From contig CAWDUO010000006.1 of the NCBI GenBank assembly GCA_963805475.1, positions 124,001 to 188,000 on the forward strand: DNA of 64,000 nt. Reading direction: 5' to 3'. Made by a program: the position numbers and the translations under genes. This document shows positions 1-8,117 of this stretch, piece after piece. The stretch's first letter is position 1. Every line of letters begins with the position of its first letter. Origin of the DNA: VRUE01 sp963805475 (GTDB lineage Bacteria > Actinomycetota > Thermoleophilia > Solirubrobacterales > 70-9). A model generated the notes under the pieces. That model did not search any database. It saw nothing but the letters and a program-made list of their open reading frames with translations, and was not told the DNA's origin.

Positions 1-433
1 CCTCTTCTATGTCGCCGACGGTCTCGAAGCTGAGCCCGGCCAGGGTCACCTTGCGGTGGCGGACGACGCCCTCCTCGTCGATGACGAAGATCGCCCGCCG
101 CACCATCGGCCCCGCGACCACGCCGTAAGCCTTGGCGACCGCCTTGTCCTCGTCGGCCAAGAGCGGCACGTTGAGGCTCTTCTCCTGGGTGAAGCGCTCG
201 TGCGAGTCGACCGACTGCGGCGAGATCCCAAGCACCTCGGCGTCGATCGCGTCGAGCCGCTCGCCTTCGTCGCGGTAGGAGCAGAACTGCTTCGTGCAGA
301 CCGTCGTGAAGTCGCCCGGGTAGAAGGCGAGCACGAGCTTGCGCCCGCGGTAGTCGGAGAGCCTGTAGGTCCTCTCCCCGGTGCCGGGCAGCTCGAAGTC
401 CGGAGCCGCGTCCCCCACGTCGACCTTCGCCAT
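1..433 (-). CDS. bcp: Peroxiredoxin, BCP/PrxQ type (3' end beyond window)
   Basis: Thiol peroxidase that reduces hydrogen and organic peroxides in the cytoplasm. The reading frame starts at ATG 433-431 and is still open at the window edge, so only about 144 N-terminal residues are seen. The peroxidatic motif PxxxTxxC appears as PGDFTTVC with the peroxidatic cysteine at residue 46. A second cysteine five residues on (C51, in CTKQFC) is the resolving-cysteine spacing of BCP/PrxQ enzymes. AhpC/TSA fold segments follow (VLGISPQSVDSH, FVIDEEGVVRHR). It is divergent from the hydrolase at 484, about 50 bp away, so both promoters probably lie in that gap. The family call is solid; the peroxide preference is not visible. 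Confidence 0.9.
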   Translation of the reverse strand, partial: MAKVDVGDAAPDFELPGTGERTYRLSDYRGRKLVLAFYPGDFTTVCTKQFCSYRDEGERLDAIDAEVLGISPQSVDSHERFTQEKSLNVPLLADEDKAVAKAYGVVAGPMVRRAIFVIDEEGVVRHRKVTLAGLSFETVGDIEE

Positions 434-483
434 GCGCGCAGACTACAGCGGCGTCGGCCTCGCCCGCCCAATAGATTGCGGGG

Positions 484-1359
484 ATGGTCGATCCGCCCCA
501 CGTCGACGGCGTCAGCCACCGCCGGGTGCGCGCCCGGGGGCTCGAGTTCCACGTCGCCGAAGCCGGCTCCGGCGACGACGTCGTCCTCTGCCTGCACGGC
601 TGGCCGCAGCACTGGTACGAGTGGCGCCATCTGATGCCGGCGCTCGCCGACCGCCACCGAGTGCTGGCGATCGACCTGCGCGGCTTCGGCTGGTCCGACG
701 CGCCCCGCGAGGGCTACGAGAAGGAGAACCTCGCCGACGACGTGCTCGCCGTGCTCGACGCGCTGGGGATCGAGCGGGTAAAGCTGGTCGGACACGACTG
801 GGGCGGCTGGATCGGCTTCCTGCTCTGCCTGAAGGCGCCGGAGCACTTCGAACGCTACCTGGCGCTCAACATCCTCACGCCGTGGACCGAGCCGCGGCGG
901 ATGCTGCCGCAGGCCTGGCGCTTCTGGTACCAGTGGATGATCCTGGCGCCCGGGATCGGCTACCGGCTGCACCGCGGCGGACGCTTCGTGCCGCGCGTCC
1001 TCGTCGGCGCCTCGATCGTGAAAGACGCCTGGGACGAGACGGCGCTGCGCAGCTTCGCCGCCAACCTCGCCGAGCCCGAGCGGGCGCGCGCCTGCGTGCA
1101 GATGTACCGGGTCTTCAACCTGCGCGAGCTGATGCCGATCGCGCGCGGGCGCTACGCGCGCCAGCGCTTGAGCGTGCCGACGCGGATGCTGTTCGGCACC
1201 GGCGACGCCGCCCTGCGCCCGGAGCTGCTCGCCGGCTACGAGCGCCATGCCGACGAGATGGAGGTCGAGCTCGTCCCCGGCTGCGGCCACTTCATCGCCG
1301 ACGAGCGGCCGGAGCTGGTCGCCGAACGTGCGCGGGCGTTCTTCGCCCCCGCCGCCTAG
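484..1359 (+). CDS. Alpha/beta hydrolase, epoxide hydrolase-like
   Basis: 291-residue alpha/beta-hydrolase. HGWP (38-41) is the oxyanion-hole motif of epoxide hydrolases and haloalkane dehalogenases. The nucleophile elbow GHDWGG puts an aspartate (D105) where lipases have serine, and the catalytic histidine is H269 in PGCGH. An Asp nucleophile means an ester intermediate released by water, so the substrate is probably an epoxide or alkyl halide; which one cannot be told. The ATG at 484 is the only good start and follows the divergent peroxiredoxin promoter. The stop lies 8 bp from the end of the convergent cyclophilin gene. Substrate and physiological role are unknown. Confidence 0.85.
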   Translation: MVDPPHVDGVSHRRVRARGLEFHVAEAGSGDDVVLCLHGWPQHWYEWRHLMPALADRHRVLAIDLRGFGWSDAPREGYEKENLADDVLAVLDALGIERVKLVGHDWGGWIGFLLCLKAPEHFERYLALNILTPWTEPRRMLPQAWRFWYQWMILAPGIGYRLHRGGRFVPRVLVGASIVKDAWDETALRSFAANLAEPERARACVQMYRVFNLRELMPIARGRYARQRLSVPTRMLFGTGDAALRPELLAGYERHADEMEVELVPGCGHFIADERPELVAERARAFFAPAA

Positions 1360-1367
1360 GCGGGCCC

Positions 1368-2039
1368 TCAGCCGCGCTCGATCGAGATCTTTTCGATCAG
1401 CACGACCTGCTTCGGCTTTTCTTCCGGCGTGCCGAGGCTGCCGATCCGTTCGACCACGTCCATCCCCTTGTCGACCTTGCCGACCAGCGCGTATTCGGGC
1501 GGCAGGCCGGCTTCGGCGGAGAGGACGACGAAGAACTGGCTGCCCGACGTTCCCGGCGGCTCGGTCGGGCCCTTCGCCATCGCCACCGTGCCCTTGGTGT
1601 AGGAGAGGCTGGCGGGCGGTTTCTCGACCACCTTGTAGCCGGGGCCGCCGCTGCCGGTGCCGAGCGGGTCGCCCCCCTGGATGACGAATTCCGGCGCGAC
1701 CCGGTGGAAGGTGAGGTTGTCGTAGAAGCCTTCTTCGGAGAGGAAGACGAAGGAGTTGACGATCTTCGGCGCTTCCGCGGAAGCGAGCGCGATGTCGAAC
1801 GTGCCGCAGCTCGTCTTCACCGTCGCGGTCAGCTTTTCGCCCTTCTTCACCGTCTGCTTCGGCGACTTGAAGCTGACCTGCTTGGGCGGCGGCTGTTCGA
1901 CCTGCTCGCAGCCGGCGACGCTCGCCCTCCCGCCGGAGCCGCCGCCGCGCGCGATCAGGATCGCGGCGACGATCGCGGCCGCGACCAGCGCGAACACCCC
2001 CAGCGCGATCCACTTGTTGCGATCCGAAGTCCCCTCCAC
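1368..2039 (-). CDS. Peptidyl-prolyl cis-trans isomerase, membrane-anchored cyclophilin
   Basis: 223 residues. A short cytoplasmic start is followed by one hydrophobic segment (about residues 10-30, ALGVFALVAAAIVAAILIA), then a Gly/Ser linker with a lone cysteine and a cyclophilin domain from about residue 75. Cyclophilin landmarks are present: FHRVAPEFVIQGGDP, GTVAMAKG and GSQFFVVLS. It should catalyse proline isomerisation of exported proteins outside the membrane. The active-site region is conserved, including the FHR and QGGDP core. It is transcribed towards the hydrolase and lies divergent to the methyltransferase at 2067. The anchor could be a membrane span or an uncleaved signal; no lipobox is evident. 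Confidence 0.88.
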   Translation of the reverse strand: MEGTSDRNKWIALGVFALVAAAIVAAILIARGGGSGGRASVAGCEQVEQPPPKQVSFKSPKQTVKKGEKLTATVKTSCGTFDIALASAEAPKIVNSFVFLSEEGFYDNLTFHRVAPEFVIQGGDPLGTGSGGPGYKVVEKPPASLSYTKGTVAMAKGPTEPPGTSGSQFFVVLSAEAGLPPEYALVGKVDKGMDVVERIGSLGTPEEKPKQVVLIEKISIERG

Positions 2040-2066
2040 AGCGGCGGAATCCTAGATGATCGAGAG

Positions 2067-2546
2067 ATGCCGCCGCCGTCGCCGTCGCTCACCGCGCTCG
2101 CCGCCGCGGCGCTGCGCGTGCGCGACCTGCCGGAGCGGATCCTCGAGGTCGGCTGCGACCAGGGCGACGGGGTGCTCTTCCTCGCGCGCGAGTTCCCCGC
2201 CGCGCGGGTGCGCGGCGTCGACCCCTCCGAGGAGGAGATCGCCGCGGCGGTCGCGCGGGTCGGCCTCGACCCCGAGGGGCGGGTGGCCTTCAAGCAGGGC
2301 GGTCCCGCCCGCCTCCCCTACCCGGGCGGATTCTTCGACCTCGTCGCGCTCTCGCGCGGCCGGCTGCGCCCGCGCGAGCTCGCCCGCGTGCTGCGCCCGG
2401 GCGGGCATCTGATCGTCATCGGCCGTCGCCGCTGGCTGGAGTGGCGGCTCGGCGGCCACGGCTTCGACCCGGTCGAGGCCGGCGAGGCGGAGGGCGAGCG
2501 CTTCGCGGTCTTCCGCGTCGCCCCGAGCGCGGCGCCGGGGGAATAG
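2067..2546 (+). CDS. Small class I SAM-dependent methyltransferase
   Basis: 159 residues from the ATG at 2067 (MPPPSPSL). Motif I of SAM methyltransferases is seen as ILEVGCDQGDG, followed by an acidic strand end (VRGVDPSEEEI) and a motif II/III region ending in LRPGGHLIVIG. The protein is short and lacks a substrate-binding extension, so no substrate can be proposed. It precedes the lipid kinase gene by 13 bp and may be co-transcribed with it. A competing ATG at 2056 is in another frame whose translation is arginine-rich and has no motif I, so it was rejected. Confidence 0.72.
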   Translation: MPPPSPSLTALAAAALRVRDLPERILEVGCDQGDGVLFLAREFPAARVRGVDPSEEEIAAAVARVGLDPEGRVAFKQGGPARLPYPGGFFDLVALSRGRLRPRELARVLRPGGHLIVIGRRRWLEWRLGGHGFDPVEAGEAEGERFAVFRVAPSAAPGE

Positions 2547-2559
2547 GCTGCCGCCCGCG

Positions 2560-3456
2560 ATGGGAGCCGAGGGGATGCCGCTGACTCTGCTGGTCAACCC
2601 GTCCTCGGCGCACGGGCGGGCGCTGAAGCTGCTGCCGCGGCTGGAGCGCGAGCTGGACGCCCGCCGCGCCTCCTTCCGGGTCGAGCGCACGCGCGGGCTC
2701 GAGGACGGGGTCGAGCGGGCGCTGCGCGCCGCGGAGGCGGGCGAGATCCCGGTGGTGGTCAGCGGCGACGGGCTGCTCGGCGCGGTCGGCGGCGCGCTGG
2801 CCGGCTCCGAGACCCCGCTGGGCATCGTCCCCGCCGGACGCGGGAACGACCTGGCGCGGGGCCTCGGCATCTCCGGCGAGCCGGCGGAGGCGGCGGCGAC
2901 GCTTCTCGCCGGCGAGACCCGCCGGATCGACGTCGGCGAGGCCAACGGCAGGCGCTTCCTCGGCATCGTCAGCGCCGGCTTCGACTCCGAATGCAACCGG
3001 CTCGCCAACGAAACCACGTGGCTGCGCGGCGGCCTCGGCTACCTCTACTCGTCGGTGCGCACGCTGCTCGGTTGGAAGCCCGCGCGGTTCACGATCCGGG
3101 TCGGAGAGGCGAGCGAGCGCTTCAGCGGCTACTTCGTCTGCGTCGCCAACAACAGCTTCTACGGCGGCGGGATGAAGGTCGCGCCCGGCGCCGAGCTCGA
3201 CGACGGCGAGTTCGACGTGGTCGCGATCGGCGAGCACAGCCGGCTGCGCTTCCTGGCTAACCTGCCGAAGGTGTTCAAGGGCACCCACGTCGAGAAGGAC
3301 GAGGTGCGAGTCTTCCGCGCCGCGCGGCTGGAGCTGAGCGCCAGCCGCCCCTTCCCTGTCTATGCCGACGGCGAGCACCTGACCGAGCTGCCCGCCACGC
3401 TGCGCGTGCTGCCCCGGGCGCTGAGCGTGATCGTCCCGCCCCGGGCCGCCGCTTGA
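2560..3456 (+). CDS. Diacylglycerol kinase-family lipid kinase (YegS/DgkB-like)
   Basis: 298 residues. The N-terminal catalytic domain opens with LTLLVNPSSAHGRA and contains the nucleotide-binding loop as SGDGLLGAVGG, a variant of the GGDGT motif, then IVPAGRGNDLARGLG. The C-terminal beta-sandwich includes VSAGFDSECN, NNSFYGGGMKVAPGAELDDGEFDVV and a final VYADGE. Members phosphorylate diacylglycerol or related lipids using ATP at the inner membrane face. The stop overlaps the start of murT by 4 bp (TTGA), implying translational coupling. The exact lipid substrate is not deducible. Confidence 0.87.
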   Translation: MGAEGMPLTLLVNPSSAHGRALKLLPRLERELDARRASFRVERTRGLEDGVERALRAAEAGEIPVVVSGDGLLGAVGGALAGSETPLGIVPAGRGNDLARGLGISGEPAEAAATLLAGETRRIDVGEANGRRFLGIVSAGFDSECNRLANETTWLRGGLGYLYSSVRTLLGWKPARFTIRVGEASERFSGYFVCVANNSFYGGGMKVAPGAELDDGEFDVVAIGEHSRLRFLANLPKVFKGTHVEKDEVRVFRAARLELSASRPFPVYADGEHLTELPATLRVLPRALSVIVPPRAAA

Positions 3457-4691
3457 GCGAGGAGGGCGGCGGCGCGCTGTTCGGCGCCAAGCGCCTCGCC
3501 GCGCGCGCGGTCGGCGCCGCCAGCCGGGCCAGCGGCCGCGGCGGCGGCACGACCCTGCCGGGGAGGCTGCTGCTGCGGATGGAGCCGCACGCGATCTCCC
3601 GGCTCGGCGCCCGCCTCGACCGCGGCGCGACGCTGGTCAGCGCGACCAACGGCAAGACGACGACCTCCGGGATGCTGGCGACGCTGCTGGCCGCCGAGGG
3701 GCGCGTCCCGGTGCACAACCGGGCCGGCTCCAACATGACCTGGGGGATCGCCACGGCGCTGCTCGAGCAGAGCGGCCGCGAGGGCCTGTTCGAGGTCGAC
3801 GAGGCCTGGCTGCCGCGGGTCGCCGACGAGCTCGACCCCGCGCTCGTCGTCCTCGGCAACCTGTTCCGCGACCAGCTCGACCGCTACGGCGAGACCGAGG
3901 TGCTGGCGGGCCGCTGGGCCGAGACGGTCGCCGCGCGCGCCGGCCGCTCCCGCTTCGTCCTCAACGCCGACGACCCGCTGGTCGCCGACCTCGGGCGCGA
4001 CGCCGAGGGCGCGCGGCGCGAGGGCGTCGTCTACTTCGGCATCGAGGACGAGGCGCGGGCGCTGCCCGAGCTCCAGCACGCCTTCGACGCCAGGCACTGC
4101 CGCCGCTGCGGCCACCCCTACGCCTACGAGCGCGCCTTCGTCGGCCACCTCGGCCACTACTCCTGCCCGAGCTGCGGCGCCGCGCGGCCGCGCCCCGACG
4201 TGGCGGCGACGCGAATCGAGCTGCACGGGATGCGCGGCTCCTCGCTGACGGTGCGGACGCCGGGCGGCGAGCTCTCCGTGGAGCTGCCGCTGCCCGGCCT
4301 CTACAACGCCTACAACGCGCTCGCCGCGATCGCCGCCGCGCTCGAGCTGGGCATATCGGCCGAGCGGATCGGCCCGGCGCTGAAGGGGATGCGGGGCGCC
4401 TTCGGCCGGGTCGAGACGCTCGCGGTCGGCGCCAAGCGGCTCTCGATCCTGCTGGTCAAGAACCCCGCCGGGACGAACGAGGTGCTGCGCACGCTGCGGC
4501 TCGAGGCGGAGGGCGGAGAGCTGGACCTGTGGATCGCGCTCAACGACCGGATCGCCGACGGCCGCGACGTCTCCTGGATCTGGGACGCCGACTTCGAGCT
4601 GCTGGCCGGCGCCGTGCGCCGCGTCGTCTGCGCCGGCACGCGGGCGCCGGAGCTGGCGCTGCGGCTCAAGTACGCGGGGCTGGCCGGATAG
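3453..4691 (+). CDS. murT: Lipid II isoglutaminyl synthase, MurT subunit (frameshifted near its end)
   Basis: MurT is the Mur-ligase-like ATPase subunit that, with GatD, amidates the alpha-carboxyl of D-Glu in lipid II. Start is TTG at 3453. The P-loop is ATNGKTTTSG, and a four-cysteine zinc ribbon inserted in the middle domain reads HCRRCGHPY...YSCPSCG, as in known MurT proteins. The C-terminal DUF1727 domain begins near RVETLAVGAKRLSILLVKNPAGTNEVLR. The frame ends early in KYAGLAG-stop, but the next frame continues with the expected family C-terminus (positions 4692-4846), so a base appears to be missing around 4680-4690. It is followed by a methyltransferase and gatD, all overlapping. Confidence 0.9.
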   Translation: MSEEGGGALFGAKRLAARAVGAASRASGRGGGTTLPGRLLLRMEPHAISRLGARLDRGATLVSATNGKTTTSGMLATLLAAEGRVPVHNRAGSNMTWGIATALLEQSGREGLFEVDEAWLPRVADELDPALVVLGNLFRDQLDRYGETEVLAGRWAETVAARAGRSRFVLNADDPLVADLGRDAEGARREGVVYFGIEDEARALPELQHAFDARHCRRCGHPYAYERAFVGHLGHYSCPSCGAARPRPDVAATRIELHGMRGSSLTVRTPGGELSVELPLPGLYNAYNALAAIAAALELGISAERIGPALKGMRGAFGRVETLAVGAKRLSILLVKNPAGTNEVLRTLRLEAEGGELDLWIALNDRIADGRDVSWIWDADFELLAGAVRRVVCAGTRAPELALRLKYAGLAG

Positions 4692-4846
4692 AGTCGATCG
4701 AGGTCGAACCGGGGATAGAGGCGTCGCTCGACCGGGCGCTCGACGCCGCTCCGGAGCGCCTCTTCGCCCTGCCGACGTACACGGCCCTGCTCGAACTCCA
4801 CAAGGTGCTTTCGGGACGCGGGCTCACGAAGGACTTCTGGAGATGA
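4692..4846 (+). pseudogene. murT: Displaced C-terminal part of MurT in the next frame
   Basis: This stretch has no start of its own. It reads IESIEVEPGIEASLDRAL...LFALPTYTALLELHKVL and ends in KDFWR, which is the normal last ~50 residues of MurT proteins (the PTYTALLEL motif is typical). It joins the 3453 frame if one base is added near 4685. The TGA at 4844-4846 overlaps the ATG at 4843 of the following methyltransferase. That ATGA junction is what an intact operon would have, so the break looks recent or is an assembly error. Confidence 0.8.
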
Positions 4847-5535
4847 ACGGAGGTCATCTGGCATGAAGTCGAGTGCGGTGGATATTCCGCCGATTTGCCT
4901 TTGTGGGAGGAGCTTGCGCTGATGCAGAGGGGCGAGTTCTTGATCTCGGTTGCGGAACCGGGCGGGTGCTGTCGCATCTAGCGGAGACGTGGATACGAGC
5001 TGCGGGGCTTAGACTTGAATCCGCGCCTGGTAGAGGATCTGGCCGGCGCCGAGGTCGGCGACGCCAGGGGGTTTGAGCTTGCGGAGACCTTTTCGTTGGT
5101 CATGGCGCCGATGCAATTGGTGCAGCTGTTCCGTGGGACCGAGGGAACGCAGGGAGTGTTTTCAGTGCGTCGCGGCGCATCTGGCGCCTGGCGGGGCTTG
5201 CGGCGTTTGCGATCGTGGAGTCGATGCCCGCGCCGATCGATGCCGCCCCTCCCCTGCCCGACACGCGGGAGGTCGACGGGTGGGTGTACTCGAGCCTGCC
5301 GATCGAGGCGCGGGTCGAGGACGGCGAGATACGAGTGCGGAGGCTGCGGCAGACGGTCTCGCCCGGTGGAGAGCTGAGCGAGGAGGTCGACGAGGTGGTC
5401 CTGCGGGAGCTGGACGCCTCGACGCTGGAGGCTGAGGCCGAAGCGGCCGGGCTGCGGCCCGCCGGGCGGCGCGCCGTCCCCCCCACCGACGCCCACGTCG
5501 GCTCGACCGTCGTGCTGCTGGAGATGGAGGGCTGA
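4843..5535 (+). pseudogene. Class I SAM methyltransferase between murT and gatD, with multiple frame breaks
   Basis: All parts of one methyltransferase are present but scattered over three frames. They run in order: MNGGHLA; HEVECGGYSADLPLWEELAL; VLDLGCGTGRVLSHLAE (motif I); RGYELRGLDLNPRLVEDLAG; GDARGFELAETFSLVMAPMQLVQLF; CVAAHLAPGG; then one clean frame from about 5205 (FAIVESMPAPIDA through LLEMEG). At least five single-base shifts are needed between 4860 and 5215, after which the remaining 320 bp are intact. The start overlaps the murT end by 4 bp and the stop overlaps gatD (TGATG). Position suggests a role tied to lipid II or cell-envelope modification, but no substrate is known. It is either a decaying gene or a local low-quality consensus. 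Confidence 0.72.
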
Positions 5536-6269
5536 TGGAGCTGCGCGTCCTCGCCCTCTACCCCGAGCAGATGAACATCTACGCCGACCGGGGAAACATC
5601 CTCTTCCTGCGGCGCCGCTGCGAGTGGCGCGGGATCGACTTCGCCTACGCCGCCGCCGGACCGGGCGAGGGGTTCGACCCCGGCGCCCACGACCTGCTCT
5701 ACCTCGGGGGCGGCCAGGACCGCGACCAGCGCGCGGTCGCCGCCGACATGGTGGCGACGAAGCGCGAGGCGCTGTCGACGGCGATCGGCGACGGCGCCGC
5801 GATGCTCGCCGTCTGCGGCGGCTACCAGCTGCTCGGCCACAGCTACCAGCTCGATGAGGAGCGGCTGCCGGGCCTGGGCCTGGCCGACCTGGAGACGGTG
5901 CGCGAGCCGGGAGAGCGGCTGATCGGCAACGTCGCGATCGAGGTCGACCTGGGCGAGGGCCCGCGGACGATCGCCGGCTTCGAGAACCACGGCGGCCGCA
6001 CCTACCTCGGCCCGGGCGCCACGCCGCTCGGCCGCGTGCTGAAGGGGTTCGGCAACAACGGCAAGGACGGCCTCGAGGGGGTGCGCCGCGACAACCTGAT
6101 CGGCACCTACCTGCACGGCCCCCTCCTGCCCAAGAACGCCTGGCTGGCCGACCGCCTGATCTCCCTAGCCCTGGAGCGCCGCTACGGCCGCGCGCCCGAC
6201 CTCGCGCCGCTCGACGACAAGCTAGAGCTGGCGGCCGCGGCCTGCGCCCGCGAGGCCGCCGGAACCTGA
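5535..6269 (+). CDS. gatD: Lipid II isoglutaminyl synthase, glutamine amidotransferase subunit GatD
   Basis: 244-residue class I (CobB/CobQ-type) glutamine amidotransferase. It supplies ammonia to MurT for conversion of D-Glu to D-isoglutamine in lipid II. The nucleophilic cysteine is C94 in AVCGGYQLLG, and the catalytic histidine is H194 in GTYLHGPLLPKN. N-terminal landmarks are LYPEQMNIYADRGNI and the LLYLGGGQDRDQ strand. The length matches known GatD (about 240). The ATG lies in a TGATG overlap with the preceding methyltransferase. It converges on dut, 9 bp away. Its intactness argues that the pathway works and that the murT break may be artefactual. Confidence 0.93.
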   Translation: MELRVLALYPEQMNIYADRGNILFLRRRCEWRGIDFAYAAAGPGEGFDPGAHDLLYLGGGQDRDQRAVAADMVATKREALSTAIGDGAAMLAVCGGYQLLGHSYQLDEERLPGLGLADLETVREPGERLIGNVAIEVDLGEGPRTIAGFENHGGRTYLGPGATPLGRVLKGFGNNGKDGLEGVRRDNLIGTYLHGPLLPKNAWLADRLISLALERRYGRAPDLAPLDDKLELAAAACAREAAGT

Positions 6270-6278
6270 CCGAACAGC

Positions 6279-6719
6279 TCAGCGGCCGCTGGAACCGAAG
6301 CCGCCGTCGCCCCGTGCCGACTCGCTGAGCGACTCGACCTCGACCGGCTCCGCCGGCGCCACCGGCGCGACGACCAGCTGCGCGATCCGGTCGCCCGGCT
6401 CGACCCGAAAGGTCTCGGCCGGGTCCGTGTTCAGCAGCAGCACCCGCACTTCCCCTCGGTAGCCGGAGTCGATCAATCCGGGCGAGTTGACCAAAGCGAT
6501 CCCGTGATCCCGCGCCAGTCCGGACCTCGGCAGCACCATCCCAGCGTGCCCCTCGGGAATCTCCACCGCCACCCCGGTCCCGACGCTCCACCGCTCCCCC
6601 GGCCCCAAATGCGCAGCCTCACACGCATACAGATCCAATCCAGCATCTCCCAAATGAGCACGCGAGGGCACGATCGCATCCGATTTCAGCTTGGCCACAC
6701 GAAGCTCCACGGCGCGCAC
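6279..6719 (-). CDS. dut: dUTP diphosphatase
   Basis: 146-residue trimeric dUTPase that hydrolyses dUTP to dUMP and pyrophosphate, keeping uracil out of DNA. All five motifs are visible in order: DAGLDLYA, PRSGLA, GLIDSGYRGEV (with the catalytic Asp region), DRIAQLVV and the C-terminal P-loop-like RGDGGFGSSGR. The length is normal for the family. The gene lies 3' of hflX on the same strand, with the nested palindrome 6737-6829 between them, so it may need its own promoter within 6720-6736 or depend on read-through. Confidence 0.96.
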   Translation of the reverse strand: MRAVELRVAKLKSDAIVPSRAHLGDAGLDLYACEAAHLGPGERWSVGTGVAVEIPEGHAGMVLPRSGLARDHGIALVNSPGLIDSGYRGEVRVLLLNTDPAETFRVEPGDRIAQLVVAPVAPAEPVEVESLSESARGDGGFGSSGR

Positions 6720-6736
6720 CCTACACCGCCCGTGAA

Positions 6737-6829
6737 GGAGGGACAGGGTGTCCCCCGAACCGGCGGATACTCAAAAACGCGGTCTAATTAGACCGCGTTT
6801 TGTCGGGTCGGGGGACACCCTGTCCCTCC
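6737..6829. repeat. Nested palindrome at the 3' end of hflX
   Basis: Two perfectly complementary 22-bp arms (6737-6758 and 6808-6829) enclose a separate 28-bp perfect palindrome at 6774-6801. The inner palindrome is A/T-tailed (AAAACGCGGTC...GACCGCGTTTT), so it would act as an intrinsic terminator read from either strand. The right arm directly abuts the hflX stop codon (6830-6832). Its architecture resembles the elements at 9969, 12145 and 33248 (long arms at a stop codon, inner hairpin), but its inner sequence is unrelated. Confidence 0.85.
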
Positions 6830-8098
6830 CTACACAACGGCCAAATCGTCGAACCGATGCAGCTCGGCCCGCGGCACCCGCGCGTGCACGAGCACGCCGT
6901 CCTCGCGCTCGGTCCGCTCCAGGTCACCCGCCACCTCGTGCAGCTCGCTCAGCCGCGCGCCCTCGCTGTAGGGGACGAGCAGCTCGACCTCGGCGAGGGT
7001 GTCCTCGAAGGCCTCCCCGACCCGCTCCAGCAGCTCCTCGATCCCCTCGCCGGCGAGCGCCGAGACGAGCACCGCGCCCGGATGGCGCAGCAGCGCCTCG
7101 CGCCGCTCGTCTTCGTCGAGCAGATCGGCCTTGTTGAGCAGGAGCAGGCGCGGCTTGCCGCCCGCGCCGATCTCCTCCAGCACGGCGTCGACCGCGGCGA
7201 GGTCGGCGCGGCGCCGCTGCTCCGGCGCCGCCGCGTCCACCACCTGGAGGATCAGGTCGGCGAGCACCGTCTCCTCCAGCGTCGCCTTGAACGCCTCGAC
7301 CAGCTGATGCGGCAGCTTCTCGATGAAGCCGACCGTGTCGGTGAACAGGTAGTCCCGGCCGGAGAGCGGCACGCTGCGGGTCGTCGGGTCGAGCGTGTGG
7401 AAGAGCCTGTCGCCGACGCCGACCGCCTCGGCCCCGGTGAGCGCGTTGAGCAGCGTCGACTTGCCGGCGTTGGTGTAGCCGGCGAGGGCGACGCGCGGCA
7501 GCGAGGAGCGCTCGCGCCGCGCTCGCATCACGCCGCGGTTGCGCTCCAGCCGCGCGAGGCGGCGCCGCAGCGCCGCGATCCGGTCGCGGGCGAGGCGGCG
7601 GTCTGTCTCGATCTGGCTCTCGCCCGGGCCCCTGGTCCCGATCCCGCCACCCAGCCGCTCCAGGTGGGTCCACAGCCCGCGCATCCGCGCCAGGTTGTAT
7701 TCGAGCTGGGCCAGCTCGACCTGGAGCTTGCCCTCGGCCGAGTGGGCGTGGTCGGCGAAGATGTCGAGGATCACCGCCGTGCGGTCGATCACCGGCACGC
7801 CGAGCGCCGCCTCGAGGTTGCGCTCCTGGCGCGGCGCCAGCTCGTCGTCGCAGGCGACGAGGTTGGCGTCACAGGCGGCGATCTGCTCCTTCAGCTCGGC
7901 CAGCTTGCCGCGGCCGAGGTAGCGGTCGGGGTCGGGCGCGGCGCGCTGCTGGAGCGCCTCGCCGGCGGTGGCGACCCCGGCGGTGCGCAGCAGCTCCTTC
8001 AACTCGGCCAGCGGGTCGCCCTGCTCGCGCCCGTCGGCGATGCCGATCGCCAGCGCGCGCTGGCGGGCCCGCGGGTTCGAGATTCCGGTGCGTTGCAC
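6830..8098 (-). CDS. hflX: GTPase HflX
   Basis: Ribosome-associated GTPase involved in rescue and splitting of stalled ribosomes. The N-terminal HflX domain includes GRGKLAELKEQI and the glycine-rich linker GGGIGTRGPGESQIETDRR. This is followed by a coiled-coil helix and the G domain: G1 GYTNAGKST near residue 200, G3 DTVGFI, G4 NKADLL. GTG at 8098 gives 422 residues, the usual family size. The open frame extends further upstream but runs antisense into the SDR gene at 8118 and has no family similarity there, so the longer start was rejected. It is divergent from that SDR gene with only about 20 bp between them. Confidence 0.92.
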   Translation of the reverse strand: MQRTGISNPRARQRALAIGIADGREQGDPLAELKELLRTAGVATAGEALQQRAAPDPDRYLGRGKLAELKEQIAACDANLVACDDELAPRQERNLEAALGVPVIDRTAVILDIFADHAHSAEGKLQVELAQLEYNLARMRGLWTHLERLGGGIGTRGPGESQIETDRRLARDRIAALRRRLARLERNRGVMRARRERSSLPRVALAGYTNAGKSTLLNALTGAEAVGVGDRLFHTLDPTTRSVPLSGRDYLFTDTVGFIEKLPHQLVEAFKATLEETVLADLILQVVDAAAPEQRRRADLAAVDAVLEEIGAGGKPRLLLLNKADLLDEDERREALLRHPGAVLVSALAGEGIEELLERVGEAFEDTLAEVELLVPYSEGARLSELHEVAGDLERTEREDGVLVHARVPRAELHRFDDLAVV

Positions 8099-8117
8099 TC
8101 CCTTCCATTGTAGGGTC

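Noticed and set aside
46..2013. 655-codon minus-strand open frame across the hydrolase and cyclophilin genes
   Set aside because: Its translation is dominated by Arg, Ala and Gly, has no motif, and overlaps two well-supported genes in other frames; typical of high-GC antisense openness.
6800..8113. 437-codon plus-strand frame opposite hflX
   Set aside because: Antisense shadow of hflX with no recognisable domain; third-position GC explains the missing stops.
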